64,000 nucleotides of DNA from Begonia masoniana. Its lineage: Eukaryota; Streptophyta; Magnoliopsida; Cucurbitales; Begoniaceae. Every line of letters starts with the position of its first letter. Within the stretch, counting starts at the first letter, position 1. Below, piece after piece: positions 22,438 to 32,744 of the stretch. Made by a program: the position numbers and the translations under genes. The stretch is taken from assembly GCA_022432975.1 (NCBI GenBank), contig CM039510.1, positions 14,030,381 to 14,094,380 on the forward strand. Reading direction: 5' to 3'. The notes beneath the pieces are model-generated. The model ran no database searches and was not told the origin of the DNA. It saw nothing but the letters and a program-made list of their open reading frames with translations.

Positions 22438-22504
22438 TCAGCCGATCGTCCAAACGCTCTAGAAATTTAGAACACTTAGCCAGCAAAACATCAATGAACG
22501 ACAT
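22410..22504 (-). pseudogene. Start of a reading frame that runs into the GAA tract
   Basis: From the ATG at 22504 the minus strand reads MSFIDVLLAKCSKFLERLDD, then a further charged helical stretch to about 22410, before it enters lysine/arginine/glutamate repeats coded by GAA variants. The first 30 or so residues have normal codon and residue mix, unlike the repeat, so this may be the start of a real protein (for example from the internal region of the neighbouring LTR element) whose remainder was replaced or stretched by the repeat. I do not recognise the protein. Confidence 0.3.
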
Positions 22505-24969
22505 CTGCCGGATGCACCCCTTTTATTTGCCTATCTTCGAGATCTAGGGAATATCGGTCGAAGTCGACACTTCAAATCTCTGACCTGACCTTTCATAATC
22601 GGATTACAATAATATGGTCGAGGTTACCACCCAACTCTCTGGACTTGACCTTTTCATAATTCGAATGCGATATAACATCGGTCCGAGGTTATTGACCTCT
22701 TCATAATCGGATGACATATAATATCGGTCGAGGTTAACACCACGACTCTGGACTTGACCTTTTCATAATCGGATAACATATAACATCGGTTGAGGTTATT
22801 GACCTCTTCATATTCGGATGATGTATAACATCGGTCGAGGTTATTGACCTCTTCATAATCGGATGACATATAATATCGGTCGAGATTAAAACCGCGACTC
22901 TTTGGACTTGACCTTTTCATAAACGGACAACTTCTAAGAGAATCGGTCGGGGTCGACACTAACTCTCTGACTTCTATAAACTTAAATCGACCCCTTCATA
23001 AATCGGAAGACATGTTAGGAAATCGGTCGGGGTCAACACTTTAACTCTCTGACTTCTATAACTTAAATCATCATCTCCAGAAATCATCAAGCACAGGAAA
23101 AATCACAAACCTCGACCTGAATGCGTAGCGGAAGACTTTAAAAAAAAAACGAGTGAAAACTTTTAGTCTTAAAATCCTCTCCAAATCATAATAGTACCAA
23201 GCCATCTCAGTATTTGTCATCATAAGAAAATCTTTTTCTACCTATACTTCAATAACATAAACTTCTACTAAATCATACTGGGAGCATCACCCTTGGGTCA
23301 AAATCGCCGTCCAGCCACAAAATTCTCGCCATGAGCACCATCCAGCAACCCGACTCAAACATCATCATTCGCTTTGAGGTCCTCACCTTCCAACTTGTCA
23401 CCTACATCATAAGGTTCAAACTATAAGCCTAATACTTAGTAAGAATGCAACATATACATAAATGCTCATGAATGCATACTTCGTAAAAATCATGTTCGTG
23501 TTCTTATTTCATACATAAAAATCATGTTCTTGTTTTATACATCACTTGTCATGGGATAAGGGGCACGAGGGGAAATGGTAAGGAATCATAATCGTGGTCC
23601 TTTCGGACAATATCTGTAACGATCAGTCTGGCCCACACAGTGGCAGGATCCGCAAACCGATTGTGCAGTATCAGTCTGGCCCCCACCAACGGGAGGATCC
23701 ACAAACCGTACTCATAATCTTGAGAACATAATCGTGGCTAATTCACCCCGTCCCACACTTAACCATTCTTACATACGTTTCATGTTCTTGTCTTGATCAT
23801 TTAAATCATGTACATAAGACATTTTCTAATACTTTTGAGAAAATCATGACGCATAGACATAAATGCACTTGGGAACGTCATGCCATAGAAAATGAGTCAT
23901 CCACCACATGTCATATCATATTGCTACTCTATCCATCACAACATAACATTCAACAAATCATAATTAGCAAACAATCATCCATACAATCTTCTTAGTACCC
24001 TCGTGATGTAGGGTCCTAATGGCCGGAACCTTAACACCTACTTACCTGGGCTCCTTTAGCAACGTCGTGCCTTCACTTGAAGTCCTTTCCACCTAAGACA
24101 TTTCATAGTTCAATGTTAAAATCAATCCTAAACAATTTAAATTCAAAACTAGCAAAATCCTAACTAAGGAAGTTTCCTAGAATTTCAACTTATCTTATTC
24201 GGGCATTTCCTTGAACACCTTGTGTGCATAATTTAACTCCACTCACATTAATGGCATTCAAACCTTCAACTATCAGAATTTAAAACAACATTCATTATTT
24301 CTCAACTTATCATCAATAACGTCCAACATTCCTAACATCAATGCCATTAATACAAACAATCCCATAAATACTAACATTACTCCAACATTGATGAACCCGA
24401 AAACCTCAAGCTCTAGATAAAATAAACTCCTAAATCAAAACTTAACAAATACATTATCTAAGCCTTATCTAGAGCTACGAATGTTGAAGGAAATTGAAAT
24501 GAGAAATCGTTTGTTGATAGAGGAAACGTCGGCTAGCTTGGTGGAGGAGAAAACGCCGAAGGAGAAAGAAAGGAAACAAAAGGCAGAGGGTGTCGGCTGG
24601 ATGAAGAAAAATGTCGTGGAGAGGGGTTTTTGGCTCTTTATATATATATATATATAATAAATTAAATCTTTAATTACAACTTTGCCACTAAACCTAATTT
24701 TCTCACAAAACAAGCAACATCCGTCATTTTAGATTTTCGTAACTTTCTTATTCGACCAATCATCCCAAATAATTTGTGGGGTTCCAACAAAACATCCCGC
24801 TCATGAAACGGACTTAAATTTCTCAATTTACGAAAATACCCTTAACGAGCGGAAACTCGAAAACCACGACATCCCAATTCCTATTAAACTAATCACTACA
24901 TTAATAGTGATTTAACTTTGATCAGTAAATTTCAAGATAATTACATGACTGAAAATACTGGGTGTTATA
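22505..24969 (-). mobile_element. Minus-strand Tekay-like LTR or LTR fragment
   Basis: Read on the minus strand it starts TATAACACCCAG at 24969 (a TG to TA change at the edge), matching the TGTAACACCCAG start of the solo LTR at 26272. A TATA tract follows (24639-24657), then a pyrimidine-rich leader with CTCCTCCACC, a GGTAAGTAGGTG block (24039-24050) and a repeat array (22540-23070). No primer site or target duplication was found at the far end, which abuts the GAA tract, so the left edge is approximate. Confidence 0.55.
22540..23070 (-). repeat. Tandem-like array with ATCGGTCGAGGTTATTGACC units
   Basis: About nine units of 46-90 bases, each containing ATCGG(T)CG(A/G)GGT and TCATAA(T)CGGA(T/A)GAC on the plus strand. 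Each unit holds a small palindrome, GAGGTTATTGACCTC or its GGGGTC/GACCCC variant. It lies in the downstream part of the minus-strand LTR, comparable in place to the hairpin arrays of the other LTRs. Confidence 0.75.
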
Positions 24970-25691
24970 GCAAATACCAAGAAATTTACGAGCTTGATAG
25001 AGAGAATGATGGTTTTGATGATTGATTGAGTCGATCAATTTACGATAAAAAAACATGCATTCTTAAGCACGTTTCGCATTCTCAGAACACAGTTTCCCTC
25101 CCAAAAATAAAGCTAGAAAATGGGATTTTTGATTTTCGTAGTAACAATCACAAATTCTTCAAAAGATTTAGGGCAGTCTTCTGCTGTTTTGCAGCACTGT
25201 AACAAAGGGCAATAAAAAACCATCTCTCAGCTCTACCATATATACCCAGAAGTATTTGCTCCCCATGCTCGGTCAGCAATTCGAACTGTCCAGTTATTTA
25301 AAGGGCACAGGTCATATGATCCATAATCTCTCGACCCCATTTCGTTTCTCTTATTGCCGCTTTTGCTCGTGAATATTAAGAGTAAAACTATTGCTCCTTC
25401 TGCATTTTGTTGCTTAGAACCAAATTTTCTTGTTCAGAAGGTAAGCTAACGTAGATGGAACAAGAAGAATCAGAAACTTCTTTTGGAGCAAATAATTGAT
25501 TTTTAACGTCTATTTAACATAGTGGTTGAAATTTTTAATGGTGCATAGTTTGATGTTCGAATTGACTGAAAAAAATTGTTAGTGCTTGAATTGAAAAATG
25601 CCTCATAGTTCAGTGTTTTAATTGATATTTACTCTACAATAAAATAGGACAAAAAATAATTAAATTACGAGAAGAAATTCAAGTAGAGTAG
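24970..25691. other. Unique spacer with a promoter-like segment
   Basis: A TATATAC box (25237-25243) and a second, TATTTAAAG (25293-25301), are followed by a pyrimidine-rich leader and a donor-like CAGAAGGTAAGC (25434-25445). After it only a 14-codon frame (25455-25499) opens. It may be the first exon of a gene cut off by the retrotransposon at 25692, or a chance likeness. Confidence 0.3.
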
Positions 25692-25968
25692 TGATAAACC
25701 TATTAAATAGGTTTACTTACTCTAGAAGGATAAATAAGGTGTAACCATTGATTGATAAATAGGTAACTGCTTTTACGCAGTTACGGGAGAGGGAAAAGAA
25801 TAAATTGAAAAGTGAAGCGGAGGGGAAAGTTTAGTTTTTGTGTTGTGGAAAGTTACAGGGAGAGGGTGGGGCTCTCGAATACCTCTGAGTTAGTAGTTCT
25901 TTTGTTGTATTTCTACTTTTGGGATTTGAATAAAGATCTTGAGAAATTCTTGGATACAGATCGTATCA
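25692..25968 (+). repeat. 5' LTR of the gag-only element
   Basis: 277 bases, TG...CA, with a perfect inverted start (AAACCTATTAAATAGGTTT, 25696-25714). Its partner is at 30369-30646. Confidence 0.9.
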
Positions 25969-25971
25969 ATT

Positions 25972-25983
25972 TGGTATCAGAGC
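25972..25983 (+). promoter_or_regulatory. Primer-binding site, tRNA-Met
   Basis: TGGTATCAGAGC, complementary to the 3' end of plant initiator tRNA-Met, three bases after the LTR. It would prime minus-strand DNA synthesis. Confidence 0.9.
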
Positions 25984-26271
25984 ACTTTCCTGAGGAATAA
26001 GTAGAATCTTGACTGAGAGCTGAAGCATAAAAAGAAGTAATGGGGAGATTGGCAGAAAAAACTGGCGGAAGTTAAAGAAGAGTTACAGAAAATTGGAAAA
26101 ATTTCGGTGATAGAAAATAGCATGTTGATGATGCAGGAGCAATTAGCGAAGCTACTCGAGCGATCGGAAAATCTACAAAATCAGACTTCAGTAGATTTAC
26201 CTGAGTCCTCGGGAAAATAGAGTCATAGAAAGTATGAAGATGGATTTACCGCGGCAACCTAGAGACTATTT

Positions 26272-28746
26272 TGTAACACCCAGTTTTACGAGATTTTTGT
26301 AATTCCATTACATAATGGCATTTTGTAAATAATTGAAATATGTCCGTTTTGCGAATCGAGAGTTTTAATGGAATCCTTATAATTAATATGAATTTTAAGA
26401 GAAATATGAGAATTTTAGAAATTTAAATCGAAATGTAACGCTCTAGTTTCCGTTTTAACTCTATAGCGGTTTAATCCGTAAAATTGTAAATTGAGTTCGT
26501 TTGAAGAATAAAAAGTTTTATTAGAGCCCTAGTAATAAATCGGAATTATTGGAGAAATAAGAAAATTTTGGAGAAACCGAACTGATAGACGAACGATGAA
26601 ATAAACGAAGAGTTATGTGGAGGGTCAAACTTGTCATTTGACAAGTCAAATTATATTAAAACACAAAAATCCCTCTTCTTCTCACACTTAGCTGATTTTT
26701 CCAGAAACCCTCTCCCCCTCTCTGTTGATTTCCCTCATCCACGCCGTTTCTCCACGATTCTTAATCGTTCTTCCTCCGATCTTCGAAGTTGCTTCACGTT
26801 TTTCTCCCCTATCGCGATTCTAGGTAAGAATCTATAGTTTTGGATGGTTTATTTCTGGTTTCTAGGTCGTTAAATAGTTAGGGTTTTGTTAGGTTTTGTC
26901 AGAAATAACCGGGTTATATTAGGAACGGTTAGTTATAGCCTATTTGATGATTATTGAGCGTTGTTGGGCGAATTAATGGATGTATTTAAGGTTTTTTTTT
27001 TTTGAAAAATCGGTATTTAGAGCTTTAGAAATCTCCATTAATGGAGGTTTGCTATTGGTGAGCGTAAATTGCTCGATGAAATGCCCGAGAGAGATTTATT
27101 AGAATTTTAGAAATTTCCTTTAGTTAGGAGTTTCGTTAGTTTACGAAATTTCATTATTTATGCTCGATTTTAACAATGAACGTTATGGATTGACTTAGGT
27201 GACAAAGCTCGAAACAAGGAGCTCGGTGTGCAAAGGACGCGAGGTAAGTTCTCGTGACTTATTGTGGCCGATTGGCCTACACCATACGTCGGAAATGTGT
27301 CGAGGATACTTGGTGAATTGTGTGTTTAAATGCTGTGGTTGGGTAGTGTATGTTTAGTCGTTTTATAGGTTATGTATTGTGATGTTTTGATGGTATTCTC
27401 GTTATATATGTTTATATTGCGTATTGAACTGTTCATGTATCATGGTTTTTGAAACGTCATGAAAACAAATTTAAGCATTGATTTCATGAAAAAGAAAATG
27501 CATGTAAAGGCAAGTAAAGTATCATGTAAACAACCATGGCATGAGGTTATCGGGGATGAGGTTCAGACCTGGTGTTCCGTGGTGAGCGGGTTTTCCTCCC
27601 TTCAGATGGTGTGGGCTGTCTAACCGCTTGACATGCCCTATCCATCTGTCGAGCATTTTCGATAACCATAGACTGACACGTACTGATATATGAATTGCAT
27701 GGACGGACTATTTCATAGCATAGCATATACATGTTCATGCATAGACATTTACGTAGAATTTACTGAGATTTTATCTCATATGCGTCTTTATGGTGTAGGT
27801 GACTTTGAGCAAGGTGAGGACAATGTCCCTCTACCAGACGAACTCACAGATTGAAGGAGGATGCCTGTGGGAGCGTGCTGGGCAGTCGACGCATATTTTG
27901 ACCATGTGGGAGAAGACGTAAAGGTATTTTGGGTTAGAGATGGGTAGAAATTGTATAGATAACGTATTTTGAGGCATTAGCTTAGAAATTTATGATGAAA
28001 ACGGTTTATGAATAATTCGTGATGTTTGAGTTTTTATTTCGAAGCATTACTAGAACTGCTTGGTGAATTATGTTTCACAGGGGATTCGTTTAGTTTTTAA
28101 ATGAATCCATACAGTTTGTTTTTATGAAATTTGGCTACGTTTTGTTACGCTTCAAGTAGTTTTCAGGTAATTGATAAATGGAGAAGTGTATGAGAATGAT
28201 AAGTATTTATGTTGAATTGGTATATGGGTGATGGTTGAGGAATGAAAATGAAAAACTATGAAGTTGTGTGTAGGGAGAAAAAGAAAAGAAAGAAAGGGAG
28301 AAGGGAAGGCACTCTCTGGATTTCCAAAATCCAGAGAGGTCGCCGATCGATCGCCTGGAAGGGTGATCGATCGGCGAGATATATGGCACCTCGCTGGTTT
28401 TTCTAGAGAGGTAGCCGATCGATCGCCTGTAAAAGGGCGATCGATTGGCTGAGTATCAATAGGCCAAGGGCGATCGATCGCATGATACGGGGGCGATTGA
28501 TCGCCCCCCTTATTTTTACAACAGCAGATCGATCGGCTCATATTTTTTGTGGGCAAAATGCCCTCCTTCCCCCTGGCGATGGACTGAATGAAATTATTAT
28601 TTTTATGTTTATATTTTAAATGAATTTCCAACGTTTTCAACTACTCTAGTCAGTGATTTAAATTGACCGAAGTTAGAACTTACATAGAACGATATAAAAA
28701 GAAAAATTTTACGGGAAATTAAGGGTATAGAATGAGGGTCGTCACA
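26272..28746 (+). mobile_element. Solo LTR of a Tekay-like element, LTR-B
   Basis: 2475 bases, TGTAACACCC...GGGTCGTCACA, with a perfect 5-bp target duplication TATTT (26267-26271, 28747-28751). No internal region remains, as expected after recombination between two LTRs. It has a TATA-like TTATATTAAAAC (26648-26659), a pyrimidine-rich leader, a CTAGGTAAG donor-like site (26820-26828), GTAAGTTCTCGTGACTTA (27243-27260), and a hairpin plus palindrome array near its end. It is homologous along its length to 520-2889. Confidence 0.92.
28311..28540. repeat. Array of hairpins, seed CGATCGATCG
   Basis: It begins with a hairpin CTCTCTGGATTT...AAATCCAGAGAG (28312-28338) that is also present in LTR-A. 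Then come GCCGATCGATC/GATCGATCGGC (about 28341-28376), AGCCGATCGATCGCC/GGCGATCGATTGGCT (28409-28450), GGGCGATCGATCGC (28468-28481), GGGGGCGATTGATCGCCCCC (28489-28508) and CAGATCGATCGGCTC (28525-28539). GATCGATC occurs six or more times in 230 bases. LTR-A has TCGCTGCA palindromes at the same position. Confidence 0.85.
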
Positions 28747-29066
28747 TATTTTCCCAGAAAACTTGACCTTCCTATTTTTGTCAGAGTAAACGTCAAAGGA
28801 TGGGTTTTTAAGGCTGACGATAAATCGACTAACAGACGAGGAGAAGGTTGAGGCGACAGTGGTTTGTTTCAAAGAGCCGGCGCTATCGTGGTTTCAGTGG
28901 GAAAATAGAGTTCGGCAGTTTCAGACTTGGATGGAGCTGAAACAGTTATTGACAGAGAGATTTTGTATGATGCAAGACGAAATTCTAGAATTGGCAAAAA
29001 AAAAAAAACAGGACCAGGAACTGTTCTTGAAAAGCGATCATCGCCAAACCAGTGAAATAAGGTTTC

Positions 29067-30294
29067 TTGGCTGCCTCAGAAAAGTTTGAACAAAATGAAA
29101 ACTTGGTCTTTAAAAAGGTTGAAGGGACTTTCAGAAAAATCGTGGAGCAAGTCGATATAGTGACAAAGAATGCGATTGAAGTTTTGAAAGGTGAGGAGGA
29201 AGAAAGTATGCTTATGAAAAGGATTCTAGAAATCCTAATGCAAGAAAACTCCACTATAATAACAGCGACGGTAAGGAAGATGACAATCGAGAAATGTTTG
29301 AAAATCTCTAATGGAAGAAAGAAGAAAAATGCAATGATACTCAAAGAAAAGGAGGCGACTATGTTTTCAGAAGAAGAAGAAATATTGGTTAAAAAAATGG
29401 TGCAGAGGAATGTAGGAGATGAGATCTTAAGAAAGTCATGTCGAGCCAGTTAAAGAAGTTTATAAAATCCGAGAGGCTCCTGAAGGTCAAGAACTCCTTC
29501 AAGCTGTCTTCGACAGAGAAGCTCAGATCGGTAAAAAGAGACCATAAAAAACAGACGGCCTCTCATTCCAATAAGGATCCAACACAAAAAAGAGATGCAG
29601 CAAAGTTAACGTCAAATAGAGGAGTGAAAACAAAGAGACTGATACAGGTAAAGACTCTAGAGCTTATGAAAATGGCGGCCAAAGGAAGAGGAGTAAAGAA
29701 GAAACCCATGACAGTGGATGAGAGGATGAAGAAGCAAAGCCAGATCAAAACTACAGATAATCTTAGGTTGGACGAAGACTACTGCGGGTGGAAAAAGGAG
29801 CAACTGGGAACAAAGTTAGGGGTTAGGGCTGGAAATTGGACAATTGTTGTGATTGATTGGCTTTCATGGTTTACTTTTTGGGCCTCTATTGCTAGGCTTT
29901 CTAGTGATAAAGTATCTCCAAAATTGCGAAGAAGTTCTCAAAATCTGAAGATGTTTCATTGATAAAGACACCTCAGGTCGGAAGAAAATCAAAGTCAGAA
30001 TCGTGTCTCGTCTCGGAGAATGAAGCTACAGTTTCTCGAGAGTATGGAGAAAAGCTGCTGGAAAATTCAAATCTGAAGGTTAAGAGAGAAAATATGGATG
30101 GAGACAAGTCAATAGACAAAATGGATGCCAAGAAAAGTAATTCTCCTGCATCAGGGAGTAAGGTAAGGCAGAGGATCCATAAGTCTGCGACTAAATTTGT
30201 GGTCAAAGAAGATAAATTTGTGGACCCAACTTCAACAACATCCATCTCAATTTATTTGTTCACGGTGCAATCTGGAGCGGCAAATGATCCTTGA
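29067..30294 (+). other. Lysine/glutamate-rich frames of the gag-only element
   Basis: Three successive open frames (29067-29453, 29438-29962, 29959-30294) overlap each other by a few bases and code strongly basic, low-complexity protein. None shows a zinc knuckle, protease, reverse transcriptase or integrase motif. The small overlaps suggest one ancestral frame with two frameshifts. They may be the C-terminal part of the gag or filler of a non-autonomous element; I do not recognise them. Confidence 0.4.
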
Positions 30295-30351
30295 AATTTC
30301 TTGGATTGGAGAATAATTTTCATTTTTTTCCACCTTGAGGACAAGGTGTAA

Positions 30352-30367
30352 TTTTAGAGGGAGAGTA
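30352..30367 (+). promoter_or_regulatory. Polypurine tract of the gag-only element
   Basis: AGAGGGAGAG (30356-30365) directly before the right LTR at 30369, where plus-strand synthesis would start. Confidence 0.65.
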
Positions 30368-30368
30368 A

Positions 30369-30646
30369 TGATAAACCTACTAAATAGGTTTACTTGCTCT
30401 AGAAGAATAAAGAAGGTGTAGCCATTGATTGATAAATAGGTAACTTCTTTTATGCAATTACGGGAGAGGGAAAAGAATAAAAGAAAAAGTAAAGCGTAGG
30501 GGGAAGTTTAGTTTTTGTTGTTGTGGAAAGTTATAGGGAGAGGGTGGAGCTCTCGAATACCCCTGAGTTAGTAGTTCTTTTGCTATATTTCTACTTTTGG
30601 GATTTAAATAAAGATCTTGAGGAATTCTTAGATATAGATCGTATCA
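30369..30646 (+). repeat. 3' LTR of the gag-only element
   Basis: 278 bases, partner of 25692-25968, with the same start and end and many scattered substitutions. It is followed by the target duplication AGTAG. Confidence 0.9.
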
Positions 30647-30651
30647 AGTAG

Positions 30652-31666
30652 CTATAGAGTTCAAACCACTAGACCATTTAAATAAAAATTTTAAATACAG
30701 GCATTCATGTCGCGCCCAGAAGTACACATCGCAGAACCATGGAAGATCGTCGCTGTGCTGCGGTCAAAAAGCTCCATGTTGTAGTGCCAAAGTAGAAAGT
30801 AAGACTCAAGACACAAGTTGCAACTACAAAGATCTGAGTCGTAGCACTAACTTGAGATTCACCTTGCAAACTTATAAGATTCTATTTGTTTCAGGGAGAT
30901 TTTTAGGGTTTTAGAGACACTAAAAGTTATGCTATAAATAGAAAGATGTGCGGATGAGAAGAAGAACTTGGACAGCCTTTGGAGGAGAAAACATGATTTT
31001 ATGGAGAGACTATTAACACGAAGGAAGAAATTGAACACGGAGAACACATGGATGGTGTCACCACAATGACATCCAACGATGAAATTTTTGTTTATTTTAC
31101 TGTTCCTTAATATTTGAGATTATACTTATATTATTATTATTTTTATTTACATTGTGTCAAACTAATTCTCATAGAGGATATACGAATCATTTTTCGTTTA
31201 TATTACATTAATTAACTCGATTTTCTGTTCATTGCTTTTTTGTTCATTCACACTATTTTGAATATAATGCAAAGTGGTTTCTTTGTTTTTCTATTTCTGT
31301 ATGTTTCGAAATTTAAGAACTAACCACTAAAACACAAATAAAAAAAACAGAGAATAAGTTGATAATAGAATCAATATGACTTGTAACAGAACTTATGTTT
31401 GATATGAGTATTAAATATTATATCAAGTTGACGAATGAAGAAAGTTCATTGAAAAAAAACAGACGAAAAATGGAAAAAACAAAAGCATTCATTCCCCTTC
31501 TATATCTTACATCTATAGTATTTTCGTCTTGGTGGATCTCTCTTTCATTTAAAAAAATAAAAGCTTAGAAGTGATTTGATCATCTACTAAATGTTATTGT
31601 GTTTAAGATTTATCGTTGCAAACATGTAACCTTAAACATAATTTGAATATTATATTAGAGTTAGAT
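30652..31666. other. Spacer with a promoter-like, motif-rich segment
   Basis: At 30705-30850 there are six loose copies of a GTYGYAGYRC-like word (for example ATCGTCGCTGTGCTGCGG, TGTTGTAGTGCC, GTCGTAGCAC). They are followed by CTATAAATAG (30930-30939), a good TATA box. No coding region follows. It may be an old LTR with its own motif array. The rest is AT-rich and ends at the chromovirus. Confidence 0.35.
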
Positions 31667-32339
31667 TGTAAAAACCGTCAAATTTTAGTAGTAAAAATTT
31701 GAATAAATTTTTCGCGAATTTCAGTGTAAATAATTGTGATCAATTACGGTAGGAATTTGGATTCGTGGAAACGAACGTTAAATTAAAGGTAATTAATTGT
31801 AGAAAGTTAATAAAAGAATTAATTAAAATCAAAATAAAAAGAAGTAGGTAAAATAATAATGAGGTAGGTAAAATAATAAATGAAATGGATTTAATATAAA
31901 TTTAATATAAAATAAAATTAAAAGATAAGGTTTCAAAAAGAAACCTTATCTGTCGAGGGTTTTCAGAAAACAACCAGAGGAGAGAGAGAGAAAGGGGAGA
32001 GAGAGAGCCGCACGAGGAGAGAATCGCCGACGCCGGAACGATCTCCGTTCGTTGCGATTTTGGTGTCAAAACGTTCGTCTCGAAGAGTAGCTCAACGATT
32101 GTGAAGGGCGTTTTCGAAGGTAACTTCTCTTTCTCTCGATTTTTGCCCGAGAAGTTTCGGGTTTTATGTTTTGTTAGATCTGAATTTTTGGGGTCGATTT
32201 CTCGGTGTTTTTGGCAGGGATCGACTCGAAAAGTTGTTGGAAACGTGTTGGAAGCGATTTTTGACTAAAACAGGTAAGAAATCATGTTTTTTTCGCCGCG
32301 GGTTGATTGTCGGTTGGTCGCCAGAGCATCGTCGGCGTT

Positions 32340-32660
32340 CGGCGTGACTCTGGCCCAGGGCTGAGTTGGACCCGACTGGGTTTGGCCCAGCCCGATCCAG
32401 ATTCGGGCCAGGCTGGACGCAGGCCCTTTGGCCTTCTGGGCCGGGTTCGACTTGGGTCCATTGGGCCGAGTTTGACCCGACCCATCAGGCTGGGTCAACC
32501 CAGCCCATTACAAGTCGAACCCGCCTGGTCTGACCCGATTTGGGTTTGGGCCTGGTCTGGCCCGAGCCCAATTGGAATGGGTTGGTTCGGGTCAAACCGA
32601 TCCGACCCAGACCAACCCGAACCGGTCGGACCCGAACCGATCTGACCCGACACGAACCGG
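32340..32660. repeat. GC-rich array of GGCCCAG/GACCCG words in the chromovirus LTR
   Basis: Over 320 bases the words GACCCGA, GGCCCA, AACCGGTC and their complements recur dozens of times, making many short palindromes such as GACCCGAACCGGTC. The matching block of the 3' LTR (50275-50690) is longer by about 80 bases of further GAGTCAACTCGG-type copies, so the array varies between the two LTRs of one element. Confidence 0.75.
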
Positions 32661-32667
32661 TCCGGTC

Positions 32668-32744
32668 AGTCAAAGTCAACGGTTGACTTTGACAGTTGAC
32701 TTTGACCATTGACCGTTGACTTTGACTTTTGACCAAAAGTCAAC
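32668..32744. promoter_or_regulatory. Cluster of W-box cores (TTGAC) in the chromovirus LTR
   Basis: Eight TTGAC cores on the plus strand between 32682 and 32732, and three on the minus strand (GTCAA near 32668, 32674 and 32739). TTGAC(C/T) is the known binding core of WRKY transcription factors, which act in pathogen and stress responses. The cluster is kept, slightly altered, in the 3' LTR at about 50694-50772. Function here is an inference. Confidence 0.55.

Larger units (their letters stand above)
26050..29090 (+). pseudogene. Gag-like gene of the short element, split by a solo LTR
   Basis: Part 1 (26050-26220) reads a charged coiled-coil segment (KKLAEVKEELQKIGK) up to a TAG. Part 2, past the solo LTR, runs from 28752 to about 29090. 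It has the gypsy gag signature: RKLDLPIF, then a region matching the 'VxCFxxxALxWFQW' motif (VVCFKEPALSWFQWENR, 28859-28909), then TWMELKQLLTERF. In intact elements this protein forms the virus-like particle. The solo LTR sits between PRDYF and the RKLDLPIF motif. Several frame breaks remain apart from the insertion. Confidence 0.75.
25692..30646 (+). mobile_element. Gag-only LTR retrotransposon with nested solo LTR
   Basis: LTRs of 277 and 278 bases (25692-25968, 30369-30646), both starting TGATAAACCT and ending GTATCA, are flanked by a perfect 5-bp target duplication AGTAG (25687-25691, 30647-30651). A tRNA-Met primer site follows the left LTR at 25972-25983. The interior codes a gag-like protein and lysine-rich frames but no protease, reverse transcriptase or integrase. 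Without the solo LTR and its duplication the element is about 2.5 kb, so it would depend on proteins of another element. The two LTRs differ at roughly one base in fifteen, suggesting an old insertion. Confidence 0.9.

Noticed and set aside
20774..22462. Long serine-, phenylalanine- or lysine-rich frames on both strands
   Set aside because: They are by-products of the TTC/GAA tract and exist in several frames at once.
25972..25983. tRNA gene near the TGGTATCAGAGC words
   Set aside because: These are only the 12-base primer-binding sites of retrotransposons (also at 34238, 37993 and 60075); no cloverleaf surrounds them.
32307..32645. Proline/glycine-rich reading frames in the chromovirus LTR (also at 50074-50711)
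   Set aside because: They come from the GC-rich word array, occur in several frames and differ between the LTRs.
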